From MedAcidi-G1 sp002294285 (lineage in GTDB: Bacteria; Actinomycetota; Acidimicrobiia; Acidimicrobiales; MedAcidi-G1), in the NCBI GenBank assembly GCA_963999645.1, contig CAXEUY010000020.1:1-27994 (forward strand): a stretch of 27,994 nucleotides of DNA, given 5' to 3'. The notes below the pieces were generated by a model. That model saw nothing but the letters and a program-made list of their open reading frames with translations. It was not told the origin of the DNA and searched no databases. The translations under genes were made by a program, and so were the position numbers. This document shows positions 7,661-15,846 of the stretch, in pieces; within the stretch, counting starts at the first letter, position 1; each line of letters begins with the position of its first letter.

Positions 7661-8897
7661 CGATCTTCGAATAAATGGCGAACGTCTTCTAGGCAGAATA
7701 GAAGAACTTGCTTTAATAGGTGCAATTGATGGAGGTGGTTCTTGTCGTCTTGCGCTCACCGATGAAGACAGAGCCGGTAGAGATCTCGTTGTTACCTGGA
7801 TGAAAGATTTAGGTCTTGATGTAAGTATTGACGCAATAGGAAACGTGGTAGCAGTTAGGCCAGGTAAAACCGATGGGCCACCGACTATGACAGGAAGCCA
7901 TATTGACACAGTTAAAACAGGAGGTCGCTATGACGGAAATTTAGGTGTTTTAGCTGGTCTAGAGATCATTGAGTGCTTGTCTGAAAACGGAATTGAAACC
8001 GAGCATCCCGTAGCAGTCGCATTTTTCACCGATGAAGAAGGCTCGAGATTCGCACCAGACATGCTTGGAAGCCTCGTTTACGTGGGAGGAATGACACTTG
8101 AAGAAGCTTTGGATATCGAAGGCGTTGACGGAACCAAAGTCGGAGATGAGTTAGAACGTATTAACTACAGAGGGACCTCACCGTGCCCGGGACCTTCACC
8201 GAGAGCTTTTGTCGAATTGCATATAGAACAGGGACCTGTTTTAGAAGCAGAAAGAGTCACAATCGGAGCAGTCACAGGAGTGCAAGGAATCTCCTGGACA
8301 GAAATATCCATAACAGGCGAATCCAACCATGCTGGAACGACTCCAATGTCGCTTCGCCATGATTCAGGTTACGGTGCGACAGCTATTTCTGCGTATGTAC
8401 GTGAGTTGGCGTTGGAGATGGGAGGCAGCCAGGTAGCCACAGTCGGCAGATTGGAACTTCACCCCAATTTGGTAAATGTAGTTGCTGGTTCAGCTACTTT
8501 GACGGTTGATTTGAGAAACACCATTGAAGCTAATTTGTTGGAAGCTGAAAATAAACTCAACGACTTTCTTACAAACTTGTCCTCTAAAGAGGGTTTAGCG
8601 ATAGAAAAAAGAGAACTTGCCAGATTTGAACCCGTTGATTTCAGCGAACAAGTAGTAAACACAGTTGAGGAGATATCTACACGATTAGGACATTCGGTCA
8701 TGAGACTTCCATCTGGTGCTGGGCATGATGCTCAGATGATGGCGAGAGTATGCCCAACAGGAATGGTATTTGTTCCGAGCCATAAAGGTATAAGTCACAA
8801 CCCACAAGAACACACAGATTCTGATGATTTAGTTGCGGGATGCAATGTGCTATTTCAGACGATTCTTGATTTAGACAAAAAAGATTTCGGGAGTTAA
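7653..8897 (+). CDS. M20-family Zn hydrolase: allantoate / N-carbamoyl-L-amino acid amidohydrolase type
   Basis: The frame is open further upstream, but the homologous start is the ATG at 7653 (MTDDLRINGERLL), giving 414 residues, the usual size. Starting earlier would add 50 residues lying wholly over the preceding gene. Metal and catalytic residues of the AllC/HyuC/beta-ureidopropionase group are present: H83 in GSHIDTV, D94 in GGRYDGNLG, the E128-E129 pair in FFTDEEGSRF, the histidine of VELHIEQGP, and the late GHDAQMMA and HNPQEHT motifs. Such enzymes remove a carbamoyl or ureido group with two divalent metals, releasing NH3 and CO2. Possible substrates are allantoate, ureidoglycine, N-carbamoyl-beta-alanine or N-carbamoyl-L-amino acids, and sequence alone does not choose between them. 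The gene overlaps the Mo-subunit gene, linking ring oxidation to ureide breakdown. Confidence 0.9.
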   Translation: MTDDLRINGERLLGRIEELALIGAIDGGGSCRLALTDEDRAGRDLVVTWMKDLGLDVSIDAIGNVVAVRPGKTDGPPTMTGSHIDTVKTGGRYDGNLGVLAGLEIIECLSENGIETEHPVAVAFFTDEEGSRFAPDMLGSLVYVGGMTLEEALDIEGVDGTKVGDELERINYRGTSPCPGPSPRAFVELHIEQGPVLEAERVTIGAVTGVQGISWTEISITGESNHAGTTPMSLRHDSGYGATAISAYVRELALEMGGSQVATVGRLELHPNLVNVVAGSATLTVDLRNTIEANLLEAENKLNDFLTNLSSKEGLAIEKRELARFEPVDFSEQVVNTVEEISTRLGHSVMRLPSGAGHDAQMMARVCPTGMVFVPSHKGISHNPQEHTDSDDLVAGCNVLFQTILDLDKKDFGS

Positions 8898-8904
8898 GAA
8901 GAAA

Positions 8905-9867
8905 ATGACTCGTGTTTTAAAAGTAGGTGCCGCACAACTTGGACCCATACAAAAAGAAGAGAAGCGAAAAGAGGTAGTTCAGAGATTAATTGCACTTCTG
9001 CAAGAAGGGGCAAGTCAGTCATGTGACCTTGTAGTGTTCCCAGAATTAGCCCTCACGACATTCTTTCCACGGTGGTGGTCGGAGAAGATTGCTGAGTTTG
9101 ACCACTATTTTGAAAAAGAAATGCCCAGTAAGGAAGTGCAACCACTCTTCGCCGAGGCAGAGAAATTGGGAGTCGGATTCCATCTGGGTTATGCGGAAAT
9201 GACTAGTGATGGACATCGGTATAACACTTCTGTCCTTGTTTCAAAGAAGGCTCAAATAATAGGCAAATACAGAAAGGTTCATTTGCCCGGGCATGAAGAG
9301 AATGAACCTTGGAGAGCTTTTCAACATCTTGAACGTTATTACTTTGAACCCGGTGAAGAGTTCAAAGTATTTGGAGCTTTTCAAGGTGTATTAGGTATGG
9401 CAATATGTAACGACAGACGGTGGTCTGAAACTTACAGGGTGCTGGGTTTAAAAGGATGTGAGCTGGCACTCATTGGTTACAACACTCCTATACATTACCC
9501 ACCTGACCCAAGTCAGGACGCTTTGGCGGGTTTCCACAATCAACTGGTTATGCAATCTGGGGCTTATCAAAATGGAATGTGGGTGGTCGGAGTTGCCAAG
9601 GCTGGAAACGAAGAAGGGTGTGACCTGCTTGGAGATAGCTCAATAATTGCCCCTTCTGGCGAAGTAGTCGCTCAGTGCTTAACAGTAGGAGATGAATTAG
9701 TATCGGCAACAGTAGATCTTGACATGTGCGCAAAATATAAGGAAACACTTTTTGATTTTGCTCGATACAGAAGGCCTGAAGTCTATAAAACGATCACTTC
9801 ACAAGCCGGGGTCGAAATCCCTGATGGTGTCGCATCTGGCAAAAGCGATAGCGAAGACCAGGAGTAG
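8905..9867 (+). CDS. Nitrilase-superfamily N-carbamoyl-D-amino acid hydrolase type
   Basis: The 320-residue protein matches D-N-carbamoylase along its length: VVFPELALTTFFPRW near residue 45, GKYRKVHLPGH near 120, FQHLERYYFEPG, MAICNDRRW near 165, GYNTPIHYPP and MQSGAYQNGMW. The nitrilase catalytic triad appears as E47, K124 and C168. Known enzymes of this subgroup hydrolyse N-carbamoyl-D-amino acids to the D-amino acid, CO2 and NH3. The gene follows the M20 hydrolase by 7 nt, so the operon pairs two unrelated carbamoyl hydrolases, typically L- and D-specific. No hydantoinase is in the window. The true substrate may instead be a ureido product of purine-ring opening; this is inference. The last bases contain the ribosome binding site for the next gene. 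Confidence 0.88.
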   Translation: MTRVLKVGAAQLGPIQKEEKRKEVVQRLIALLQEGASQSCDLVVFPELALTTFFPRWWSEKIAEFDHYFEKEMPSKEVQPLFAEAEKLGVGFHLGYAEMTSDGHRYNTSVLVSKKAQIIGKYRKVHLPGHEENEPWRAFQHLERYYFEPGEEFKVFGAFQGVLGMAICNDRRWSETYRVLGLKGCELALIGYNTPIHYPPDPSQDALAGFHNQLVMQSGAYQNGMWVVGVAKAGNEEGCDLLGDSSIIAPSGEVVAQCLTVGDELVSATVDLDMCAKYKETLFDFARYRRPEVYKTITSQAGVEIPDGVASGKSDSEDQE

Positions 9868-9872
9868 CTTAG

Positions 9873-12455
9873 ATGACTGCGTTTGAACTAAATGGTGTCA
9901 GTGTTGAGACCGACATTTCGCACCCCCATTTATTATCTGCAATAAGAGATGAATTTGGTTTGATATCTCCAAAAGATGGATGCTCTCCATCTGGACAGTG
10001 TGGTTGTTGCACGGTTCTAATAGATGGGAAAGCGCGAATCGCTTGTCAAACACCGATGGAAAAAGTTTCTGGCTCGAAAGTTTTCACTCTGGAAGGCTTT
10101 GATCCTAAAGAACGTGAACTTTACTCACAAACTTTTGCAGCACACGGTGCCCTTCAATGTGGATTCTGCATTCCAGGTATTCTAGTTCGAACAAAGGCAT
10201 TGATAGATCGTAAGGGAGATTCCTTAACACGTGAAGAAGCATCTAGACATTTGGGAGCACATCTTTGTAGGTGTACGGGTTACACCAAAATTCTAGATGC
10301 TGTAGAGGCACTGGCTTCGGAAGAAACACCTGTGAGAATTGAAAGTGGAGGTGTGGGTAGTTCAGGTGTTCGTTACGAGGCTGAGGCTTTGAGTTTAGGA
10401 GACAGAAAATTTATTGACGATATCCCTGCTGAAGGTCTACTCCATGGAGCTGTCAGGTTATCTGACCATGCAAGGGCAAAAGTTTTAAAAATTGATATAG
10501 AAAAAGCTGAGAAATGCGAAGGAGTCGAAAAGATAATCACGGCTTCTGATGTTCCAGGTGAATTAAAAGTTGGTTTGATTCACCAAGATTGGCCAGTTTT
10601 TATTCCTGAAGGAGGTCAAACTTCCTATCTAGGCGATGTTATTGCATTAGTAGTTGCAAAAGATAGAGATACAGCGCGCAAGGCAGCTCAATTAATTGAT
10701 GTTGAATACAAAGTCTTAAAACCATTCAGTAATCCAATAGACGCAATCAATTCTGATGAAGATGCTGTCTGGGAATTGGATGGCAATGTCCTATCTGAAT
10801 CAAGCTATGCAAGGGGTGACGTCAGAAAAGCACTTCAGGAATCAAAACATTTGGTTGAAGAAATTTTTCAAACACAAAGAGTTGAACAGGCTTTTCTCGA
10901 ACCTGAATCCACACTAGCAGTACCAAAAGACGGCGGACTTTATGTGTATTCGGGCGGCCAAGGCGTCTGGGATGACAGAAACCAGATTGCGAAAGTTCTC
11001 GGGGTGGAAACTACTGCCGTGACAGTTGAACTTGTATCCAATGGTGGAGCTTTTGGCGGAAAAGAAGATTTATCAAATCAGGCACAGACAGCTTTAGCAG
11101 CTCACCTTCTTGGACAACCAGTACGTTGCACCTTAAGTCGTGAAGAATCACTGCTTATGCATGCTAAGCGTCACCCAATTCAAATCATTGTTAAAGCCGG
11201 TTGTGATGAAAATGGCTTACTTTCAGGACTTTGGGTCAGAATGATCGGAGATTCAGGACCATATGCCTCGGTCGGGATGAAGGTATTAGAAAGAGCTGCC
11301 GGCCATGCTAGTGGCCCATACGTTGTCCCAGCGATTGATGTCCGCTCAGTAGCAGTTAGAACAAATAACCCTGTTGGAGGTGCTTTCCGTGGTTTTGGAG
11401 CAAACCAAGCGCAGTTTGCAATGGAAGGTGTCATGGATCGACTTGCAGAAAAAGTTGGTATTAGCGGGTGGGAGATACGCAATCGTAATGTAATTAAACC
11501 AGGTTCAATTTGGGGTCCAGGTCAGATAATGGATGAAGGTAGCAGTGGCGCCCAAGCCTGCTTAGAGGCAATTAAGAAAACATACGACCAAGCAATAAAG
11601 GATGGTAAAGCGGTCGGATTAGGTCTTGGTCTGAAAAATTCAGGCTTGGGAAATGGGGCAAAAGAAGTTGCTAAAGCTGTTGTTCGATTTCGTAAAGACG
11701 GCAAAGTAGAAGTAAGGCATTGCTGGACTGAAATGGGTCAGGGGGTTCACACAGTTGCCCTTCAAGTCGCTGTTGAAGAACTTGGTGTGGATGCCTCTGA
11801 AATTGAAGTAATTGTTGATACAAGTCGAGAAATGAATGTAGGTCAAACAACTGGTAGTCGTGGGACATTGATGGGAGCGGGTTCGGTTGCTGATGCTTGC
11901 AGAGTTGCATTGGAAGACGGATGCAAGCCAGAGATCGATTATGAGGGTGAGTATCGAGTCGATTGGACAAACGCCATGTCAGACGATGTCGAGAACCCTA
12001 TAATTCATTCAACTTTCGGTTACGCAGCACAGCTAGTGATAATGGATGAAGAACAAGGAAAAATCAATCACGTAGTTGCAGCCCATGATGTTGGCAGGGC
12101 AGTAAATCCGGTTTTGTGCGAAGGACAAATCGAAGGAGCAGTGCATATGGGCCTGGGTTACGCACTTTCAGAAGGTTTTCCGACAGACGATGATGCGAAG
12201 CCCACAAACATGACACTTAAAAGTCTTGGAATTTTAAGACCTAAAGACATGCCTACCGTAGAAGTGATTCTAGTTGAAGAACCGCAACCAGATTCACCGT
12301 ACGGAATCAAAGGGGTAGGTGAAATAGGATTAGTTCCGACAGCTGGTGCTGTGGCGACAGCCTTACGAGCTCAGGATGGTATTTGGCGAAATAGTCTGCC
12401 AATGAGTTTGGAAACCCAGCAGGAAAATTGGCAGGAATGGAATCATGGGGACTGA
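9873..12455 (+). CDS. Fused 2Fe-2S/molybdopterin hydroxylase, selenium-dependent xanthine dehydrogenase type
   Basis: This 860-residue protein joins a complete 2Fe-2S small subunit (residues 1-155) to a molybdopterin large subunit. Cluster ligands are C37, C43, C46 and C58, then C96, C99, C132 and C134, all intact. The Mo part has NGGAFGGKED, GGAFRGFGANQ, GQGVHTVALQ and, at the end, GIKGVGEIGL with catalytic E817. Length, fusion and motif style match the roughly 850-residue Se-dependent xanthine dehydrogenases found with YqeB/YqeC and SsnA in Firmicutes such as enterococci. In those enzymes selenium is a labile cofactor ligand and not selenocysteine, which fits the absence of an in-frame UGA. 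No separate FAD subunit is adjacent, so the electron acceptor is unknown; the FAD subunits at 4027 or 24090 are candidates. The start follows AGGAG at 9860-9864. Confidence 0.88.
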   Translation: MTAFELNGVSVETDISHPHLLSAIRDEFGLISPKDGCSPSGQCGCCTVLIDGKARIACQTPMEKVSGSKVFTLEGFDPKERELYSQTFAAHGALQCGFCIPGILVRTKALIDRKGDSLTREEASRHLGAHLCRCTGYTKILDAVEALASEETPVRIESGGVGSSGVRYEAEALSLGDRKFIDDIPAEGLLHGAVRLSDHARAKVLKIDIEKAEKCEGVEKIITASDVPGELKVGLIHQDWPVFIPEGGQTSYLGDVIALVVAKDRDTARKAAQLIDVEYKVLKPFSNPIDAINSDEDAVWELDGNVLSESSYARGDVRKALQESKHLVEEIFQTQRVEQAFLEPESTLAVPKDGGLYVYSGGQGVWDDRNQIAKVLGVETTAVTVELVSNGGAFGGKEDLSNQAQTALAAHLLGQPVRCTLSREESLLMHAKRHPIQIIVKAGCDENGLLSGLWVRMIGDSGPYASVGMKVLERAAGHASGPYVVPAIDVRSVAVRTNNPVGGAFRGFGANQAQFAMEGVMDRLAEKVGISGWEIRNRNVIKPGSIWGPGQIMDEGSSGAQACLEAIKKTYDQAIKDGKAVGLGLGLKNSGLGNGAKEVAKAVVRFRKDGKVEVRHCWTEMGQGVHTVALQVAVEELGVDASEIEVIVDTSREMNVGQTTGSRGTLMGAGSVADACRVALEDGCKPEIDYEGEYRVDWTNAMSDDVENPIIHSTFGYAAQLVIMDEEQGKINHVVAAHDVGRAVNPVLCEGQIEGAVHMGLGYALSEGFPTDDDAKPTNMTLKSLGILRPKDMPTVEVILVEEPQPDSPYGIKGVGEIGLVPTAGAVATALRAQDGIWRNSLPMSLETQQENWQEWNHGD

Positions 12456-13500
12456 GAATCAAGTAAGAGTAAATGAGACCGCTGGTCTTGTTTGCGCCCA
12501 CCATCATCTTTATTCAACTCTTGCTAGAGGCATGCCTGCACCAGCTAGCAACCCAACAAATTTTGAGGAAATACTAAAGATGGTCTGGTGGCGTCTCGAC
12601 AGAGCTCTTGATCTTGAGTCGATAAAGTGGTCCGCCATGTTGGGAGCCCTCGAGGCGGTCGAACGCGGCTGCACAGCGATAGTTGACCATCACGAATCCC
12701 CAGAAGCCATTGAGGGTTCACTAAGCGTCATCGCAGATGCATGCGAAACAGTAGGGGTGCGAGTTTTGTGTTCATACGGAGTGACTGACCGCCATGGTGC
12801 TGAAGGTGCGAAAAAAGGTTTAGATGAAAACAGACGTTTCTTAGAAGAGGGAGGTAGAGGAATGGTAGGTTTACATGCTTCCTTTACCTGCGAAAATGAC
12901 ACCATAGAGGCCGCTGCTGAAATCGCAGAAAGTTTCGGAGTTGGTGTTCATGTGCATGTTGCTGAAGGACCAGTGGATGCAAAGGCTGCCGCAAGACTGA
13001 AAGGGTTTTCAAAAGACAACTGGCTTATTGTTCATGGAGTTCACCTTGAAGACGACCATGGCCTAAAAGGCATTCTGGTGCATAACCCTCGCTCGAACAT
13101 GAATAACTCTGTTGGTTATGCAAATCCCATCCGTTTTAGTAATGAAGTTGCACTAGGAACTGATGGAATAGGCGCTGACATGCTTGAAGAATTTCGTCTT
13201 GCCTATGCAAGACATCGTGAGTCTGATGTAACTGCTTCACCTGAAACAGCTTGGCAATGGTTGCAAAATGGTTACCAGATTGTTCCTGAGGCAATGAGTG
13301 ATCGAGTCGTATGGAACTATAAAAATATGGACCCCTGGGAACTTGCATTTACAACAGGAGTTAATCCCGTGGAAGTAATAGTCGAAGAAGAAACTATTTG
13401 GTCAAATGGACATTCAACCCGAGTGGATGCTGCTGAAATTCGAGCTAAAGCTGCTGAGCAGGCAAAAAAGGTTCATTCACGGTTAGCAGAAGTTGTCTGA
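12445..13500 (+). CDS. ssnA: SsnA-like amidohydrolase, compact (lacks N-terminal domain)
   Basis: The protein aligns well by eye with SsnA, the amidohydrolase encoded next to ygfK-ygfM-xdhD in E. coli. Shared stretches are CAHHHLYSTLARGM, MVWWRLDRALDLES, GCTAIVDHHESPE, SLSVIADACETVGVR, VHNPRSNMNNSVGYANP and LGTDGIGADMLEEFRLA. The metal-binding set of the superfamily is retained: His-x-His near residues 19-21, histidines in GVHVHVAEG and VHGVHLED, and Asp in GTDG. It has only 351 residues against about 440 for SsnA. It begins only about 17 residues before the HxH motif, so the usual 50-residue N-terminal strand domain is missing, and part of the C-terminal composite domain is also reduced. The upstream frame closes at 12403-12405, so no longer start exists. 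The role of SsnA is not established; it is a marker of the SDMH system. It overlaps the fused hydroxylase by 11 nt. Confidence 0.85.
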   Translation: MGTENQVRVNETAGLVCAHHHLYSTLARGMPAPASNPTNFEEILKMVWWRLDRALDLESIKWSAMLGALEAVERGCTAIVDHHESPEAIEGSLSVIADACETVGVRVLCSYGVTDRHGAEGAKKGLDENRRFLEEGGRGMVGLHASFTCENDTIEAAAEIAESFGVGVHVHVAEGPVDAKAAARLKGFSKDNWLIVHGVHLEDDHGLKGILVHNPRSNMNNSVGYANPIRFSNEVALGTDGIGADMLEEFRLAYARHRESDVTASPETAWQWLQNGYQIVPEAMSDRVVWNYKNMDPWELAFTTGVNPVEVIVEEETIWSNGHSTRVDAAEIRAKAAEQAKKVHSRLAEVV

Positions 13501-13528
13501 AATTTAGAAAAATAAAACAGGAGAAGAA

Positions 13529-14533
13529 ATGACTCGCTTAGCAATTTACTTACAGGATGCTCATTCGATAGACGAAGCTATCGAATATACGAAGCATGCA
13601 GAGTCGAGTGGCTTTGAAGCCGTCTGGCAGGCAGATTCTCGTCTTGTTAGAGATGCAGTTGTACCAATGGCAGCATTCGCCGCAAAAACTGAAAAAATAA
13701 AAATAGGTTCTGGCGTAGTTGATTGTTGGACAAGAAACCCTGCAAGACTCGCTTCTACTTTCTCAACACTAGATGACTTGGCGCCCGGTCGAATCATTCT
13801 CGGAATTGGAGCATGGTGGGACCCGTTAGCTTCAAAAGTAGGAATAGACCGCAAAAAACCGCTAACTGTTATGAGAGAAGTCGTCACGTCGGTTCGAGCA
13901 CTGCTAGCTGATGAAACTGTGACTTTCTCAGGTGACTTTGTTGAACTTGATGGAGTCGAGCTCGATTATGTCTATCAGGAACGTCGACCCAAAGAAGTGC
14001 CAATTTATATAGGTGCTACCGGAATGAAGATGATGGAGTTAAGTGGCGAAATAGCAGACGGTGTTGTTTTGAATTATTTGGTTTCTCCTGAATACAACAA
14101 AAGAGCCATGGAACACCTAGAGATCGGGGCTTCTAAAGCCGGAAGAAGCATCGATGAAATTGACAGGCCCCAACTGGTGGTATGTTCTCTTGCTGAGAAC
14201 AGGAAAGAAGCTTTAGACGCCGCCAGGCTGATGGTTACCCAGTACTTAGGACAACAGCCTCATATTATGAAAGCTTCGGGAGTTCCTGAAGAACTTCTAG
14301 AAGAGATAGGTCAAGTTTTGACATGGCCGGCAACACATGAACAGGTAGAGGCAGCATCAAAACTAGTCCCTGATGAAGTTGTCCAGATGATCTGTGCTGC
14401 TGGGACACCAGACGAAGTTAGAGAAAAAGTGGCTCAATACATAGAAGATGGATGCACATGTCCCATTCTTTATCCGCTAGGTCCAGATGTCAGATTAATG
14501 ATCGACACTTTTAGCGGCTGGTCACATGAATAA
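13529..14533 (+). CDS. LLM-class (luciferase-like) F420/flavin-dependent oxidoreductase
   Basis: A TIM-barrel luciferase-like protein of 334 residues. The GSGVVDCWTRNPARLA strand, the LGIGAWWDPLASKVGIDRKKP loop and VPIYIGATGMKMMELSGE are typical of the group related to F420-dependent methylenetetrahydromethanopterin reductase. F420 use is therefore more likely than FMN, but is not proven. The start at 13529 has AGGAG at 13519-13523. The gene ends inside the start of the 8-oxoguanine deaminase gene (8-nt overlap), so the two are translationally coupled. It is a close paralogue of the protein at 26665-27690, sharing WQAD.RL, GAWW, GATG, VVLNY, PHIMKASG and CPILYPL. That paralogue is also coupled to an amidohydrolase. 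A redox or ring-opening step on a purine-derived intermediate is the inferred role. Confidence 0.87.
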   Translation: MTRLAIYLQDAHSIDEAIEYTKHAESSGFEAVWQADSRLVRDAVVPMAAFAAKTEKIKIGSGVVDCWTRNPARLASTFSTLDDLAPGRIILGIGAWWDPLASKVGIDRKKPLTVMREVVTSVRALLADETVTFSGDFVELDGVELDYVYQERRPKEVPIYIGATGMKMMELSGEIADGVVLNYLVSPEYNKRAMEHLEIGASKAGRSIDEIDRPQLVVCSLAENRKEALDAARLMVTQYLGQQPHIMKASGVPEELLEEIGQVLTWPATHEQVEAASKLVPDEVVQMICAAGTPDEVREKVAQYIEDGCTCPILYPLGPDVRLMIDTFSGWSHE

Positions 14534-15824
14534 CCGTTTAGTCATAAGGGGATTGCGTTATCCCGGTGATATAGCCATAGAAAATGGTGTTATAGCCGAT
14601 ATTGGTTTGATAGAACCGAAAGACAGCGACCAGGTTGTTACCTGCGCCGGCGACATAGCTACACCAGGTTTGATAAATACACACCACCATTTGTATCAAT
14701 GGATGACACGTGGGCGAGCAGTTGGTTGCAACCTGTTTGATTGGCTGGTTCATCTTTATCCTGTCTGGGGGAAACTTTCAGTCGACGATGTTCATGCTGC
14801 CGCTTTAGTAGGGATAGGTGAACTAGCTTCGACTGGTTGCACGACAGCATTTGACCACCATTATTTGGTACCTAATGGCGATGACACGGTTTTCGATGCG
14901 ATCGTTGAAGCAGCTCAGCAGGTTGGGATTAGATTACATTTGTCACGAGGTTCAATGGACCTTGGAGAAAGCCAAGGTGGCCTGCCCCCAGATCATGTTG
15001 TAGAAGACCGTGAGGCAATACTCGCATCCACAGAATCAATAATTTCAAGACACCATGACGGGGAAATGGTTCACGTTGTTGTGGCTCCATGTAGCCCGTT
15101 TTCAGTTACCACAGAATTAATGGTCGATTCAGCAGAGCTTGCCAGAAAACACGGTGTCCGTCTTCATACCCACCTTTGTGAAACTTTAGAAGAGCAAGAG
15201 TATTGTCTGGAGAAATTCGGACGTAGACCAGTTGAGATGCTAGATGAGTGGGGTTGGGTTGATGGCGATGTCTGGTTGGCACACGGCATTCACATAGATA
15301 AAGAAGAAATGCAGAGACTCGGAGGAGCTGGTACGGGAATAGCTCATTGTCCATCATCAAACGCACGTTTAGCCGCAGGAATGTGTCCAGTGACAGATCT
15401 CTTGGAGGCAGGTTGTCCGGTCGGACTTGGTGTGGATGGTGTGGCGTCAAATGAGATCGGTGGTTTATTCCCAGAACTTAGACAAGCACTTTTTACTGCT
15501 AGGCAGAGAGAAATGCGACCTGATGCTCTCATGCCAGAAGAAGTTGTTGAAATGGCAACAATAGGAGGAGCTCGTTGTTTAGGTCTGGAAGATTTAGGAA
15601 GTTTTACAATAGGGCAGAAAGCAGATATTGCTATTTGGCCAGGTGATGACTTGGGTGATATACCGGACTCGTTAACAGGTTTAGTTATGGGTCCCGATAG
15701 GAGAGTGAAGCATCTTTTTGTCGGGGGAAACCAGATCATTAATCATTCAGAGTTAAAAAATGTTGACATGGGTTCAGCTCACTTGGAATTAGCTAACCAT
15801 GCAAGACGACTCTTTGATGATTGA
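14526..15824 (+). CDS. 8-oxoguanine deaminase (amidohydrolase superfamily)
   Basis: The 432-residue protein has the metal HxH at H53/H55 (INTHHHLYQWMTRGR) and the family-specific run NLFDWLVHLYPVW. It also has TTAFDHHYLVPNG, SRGSMDLG, GGLPPDHVVEDREAIL, VVAPCSPFSVT, LHTHLCETLEEQEYC, LAHGIHID, IAHCPSSNARLAAG and LGVDGVASNEIG. This combination marks characterised 8-oxoguanine deaminases (EC 3.5.4.32), which convert 8-oxoguanine to uric acid and NH3, sometimes also acting on isocytosine. Histidines and the GVDG aspartate give the metal site. It is the last gene of the long plus-strand operon and overlaps the LLM gene by 8 nt. Its product, urate, is also the product of xanthine dehydrogenase, so it feeds the same pool as the neighbouring Mo hydroxylases. 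No uricase is present in the window. Confidence 0.9.
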   Translation: MNNRLVIRGLRYPGDIAIENGVIADIGLIEPKDSDQVVTCAGDIATPGLINTHHHLYQWMTRGRAVGCNLFDWLVHLYPVWGKLSVDDVHAAALVGIGELASTGCTTAFDHHYLVPNGDDTVFDAIVEAAQQVGIRLHLSRGSMDLGESQGGLPPDHVVEDREAILASTESIISRHHDGEMVHVVVAPCSPFSVTTELMVDSAELARKHGVRLHTHLCETLEEQEYCLEKFGRRPVEMLDEWGWVDGDVWLAHGIHIDKEEMQRLGGAGTGIAHCPSSNARLAAGMCPVTDLLEAGCPVGLGVDGVASNEIGGLFPELRQALFTARQREMRPDALMPEEVVEMATIGGARCLGLEDLGSFTIGQKADIAIWPGDDLGDIPDSLTGLVMGPDRRVKHLFVGGNQIINHSELKNVDMGSAHLELANHARRLFDD

Positions 15825-15846
15825 TACAAATTAAATTCAGTGTCAA

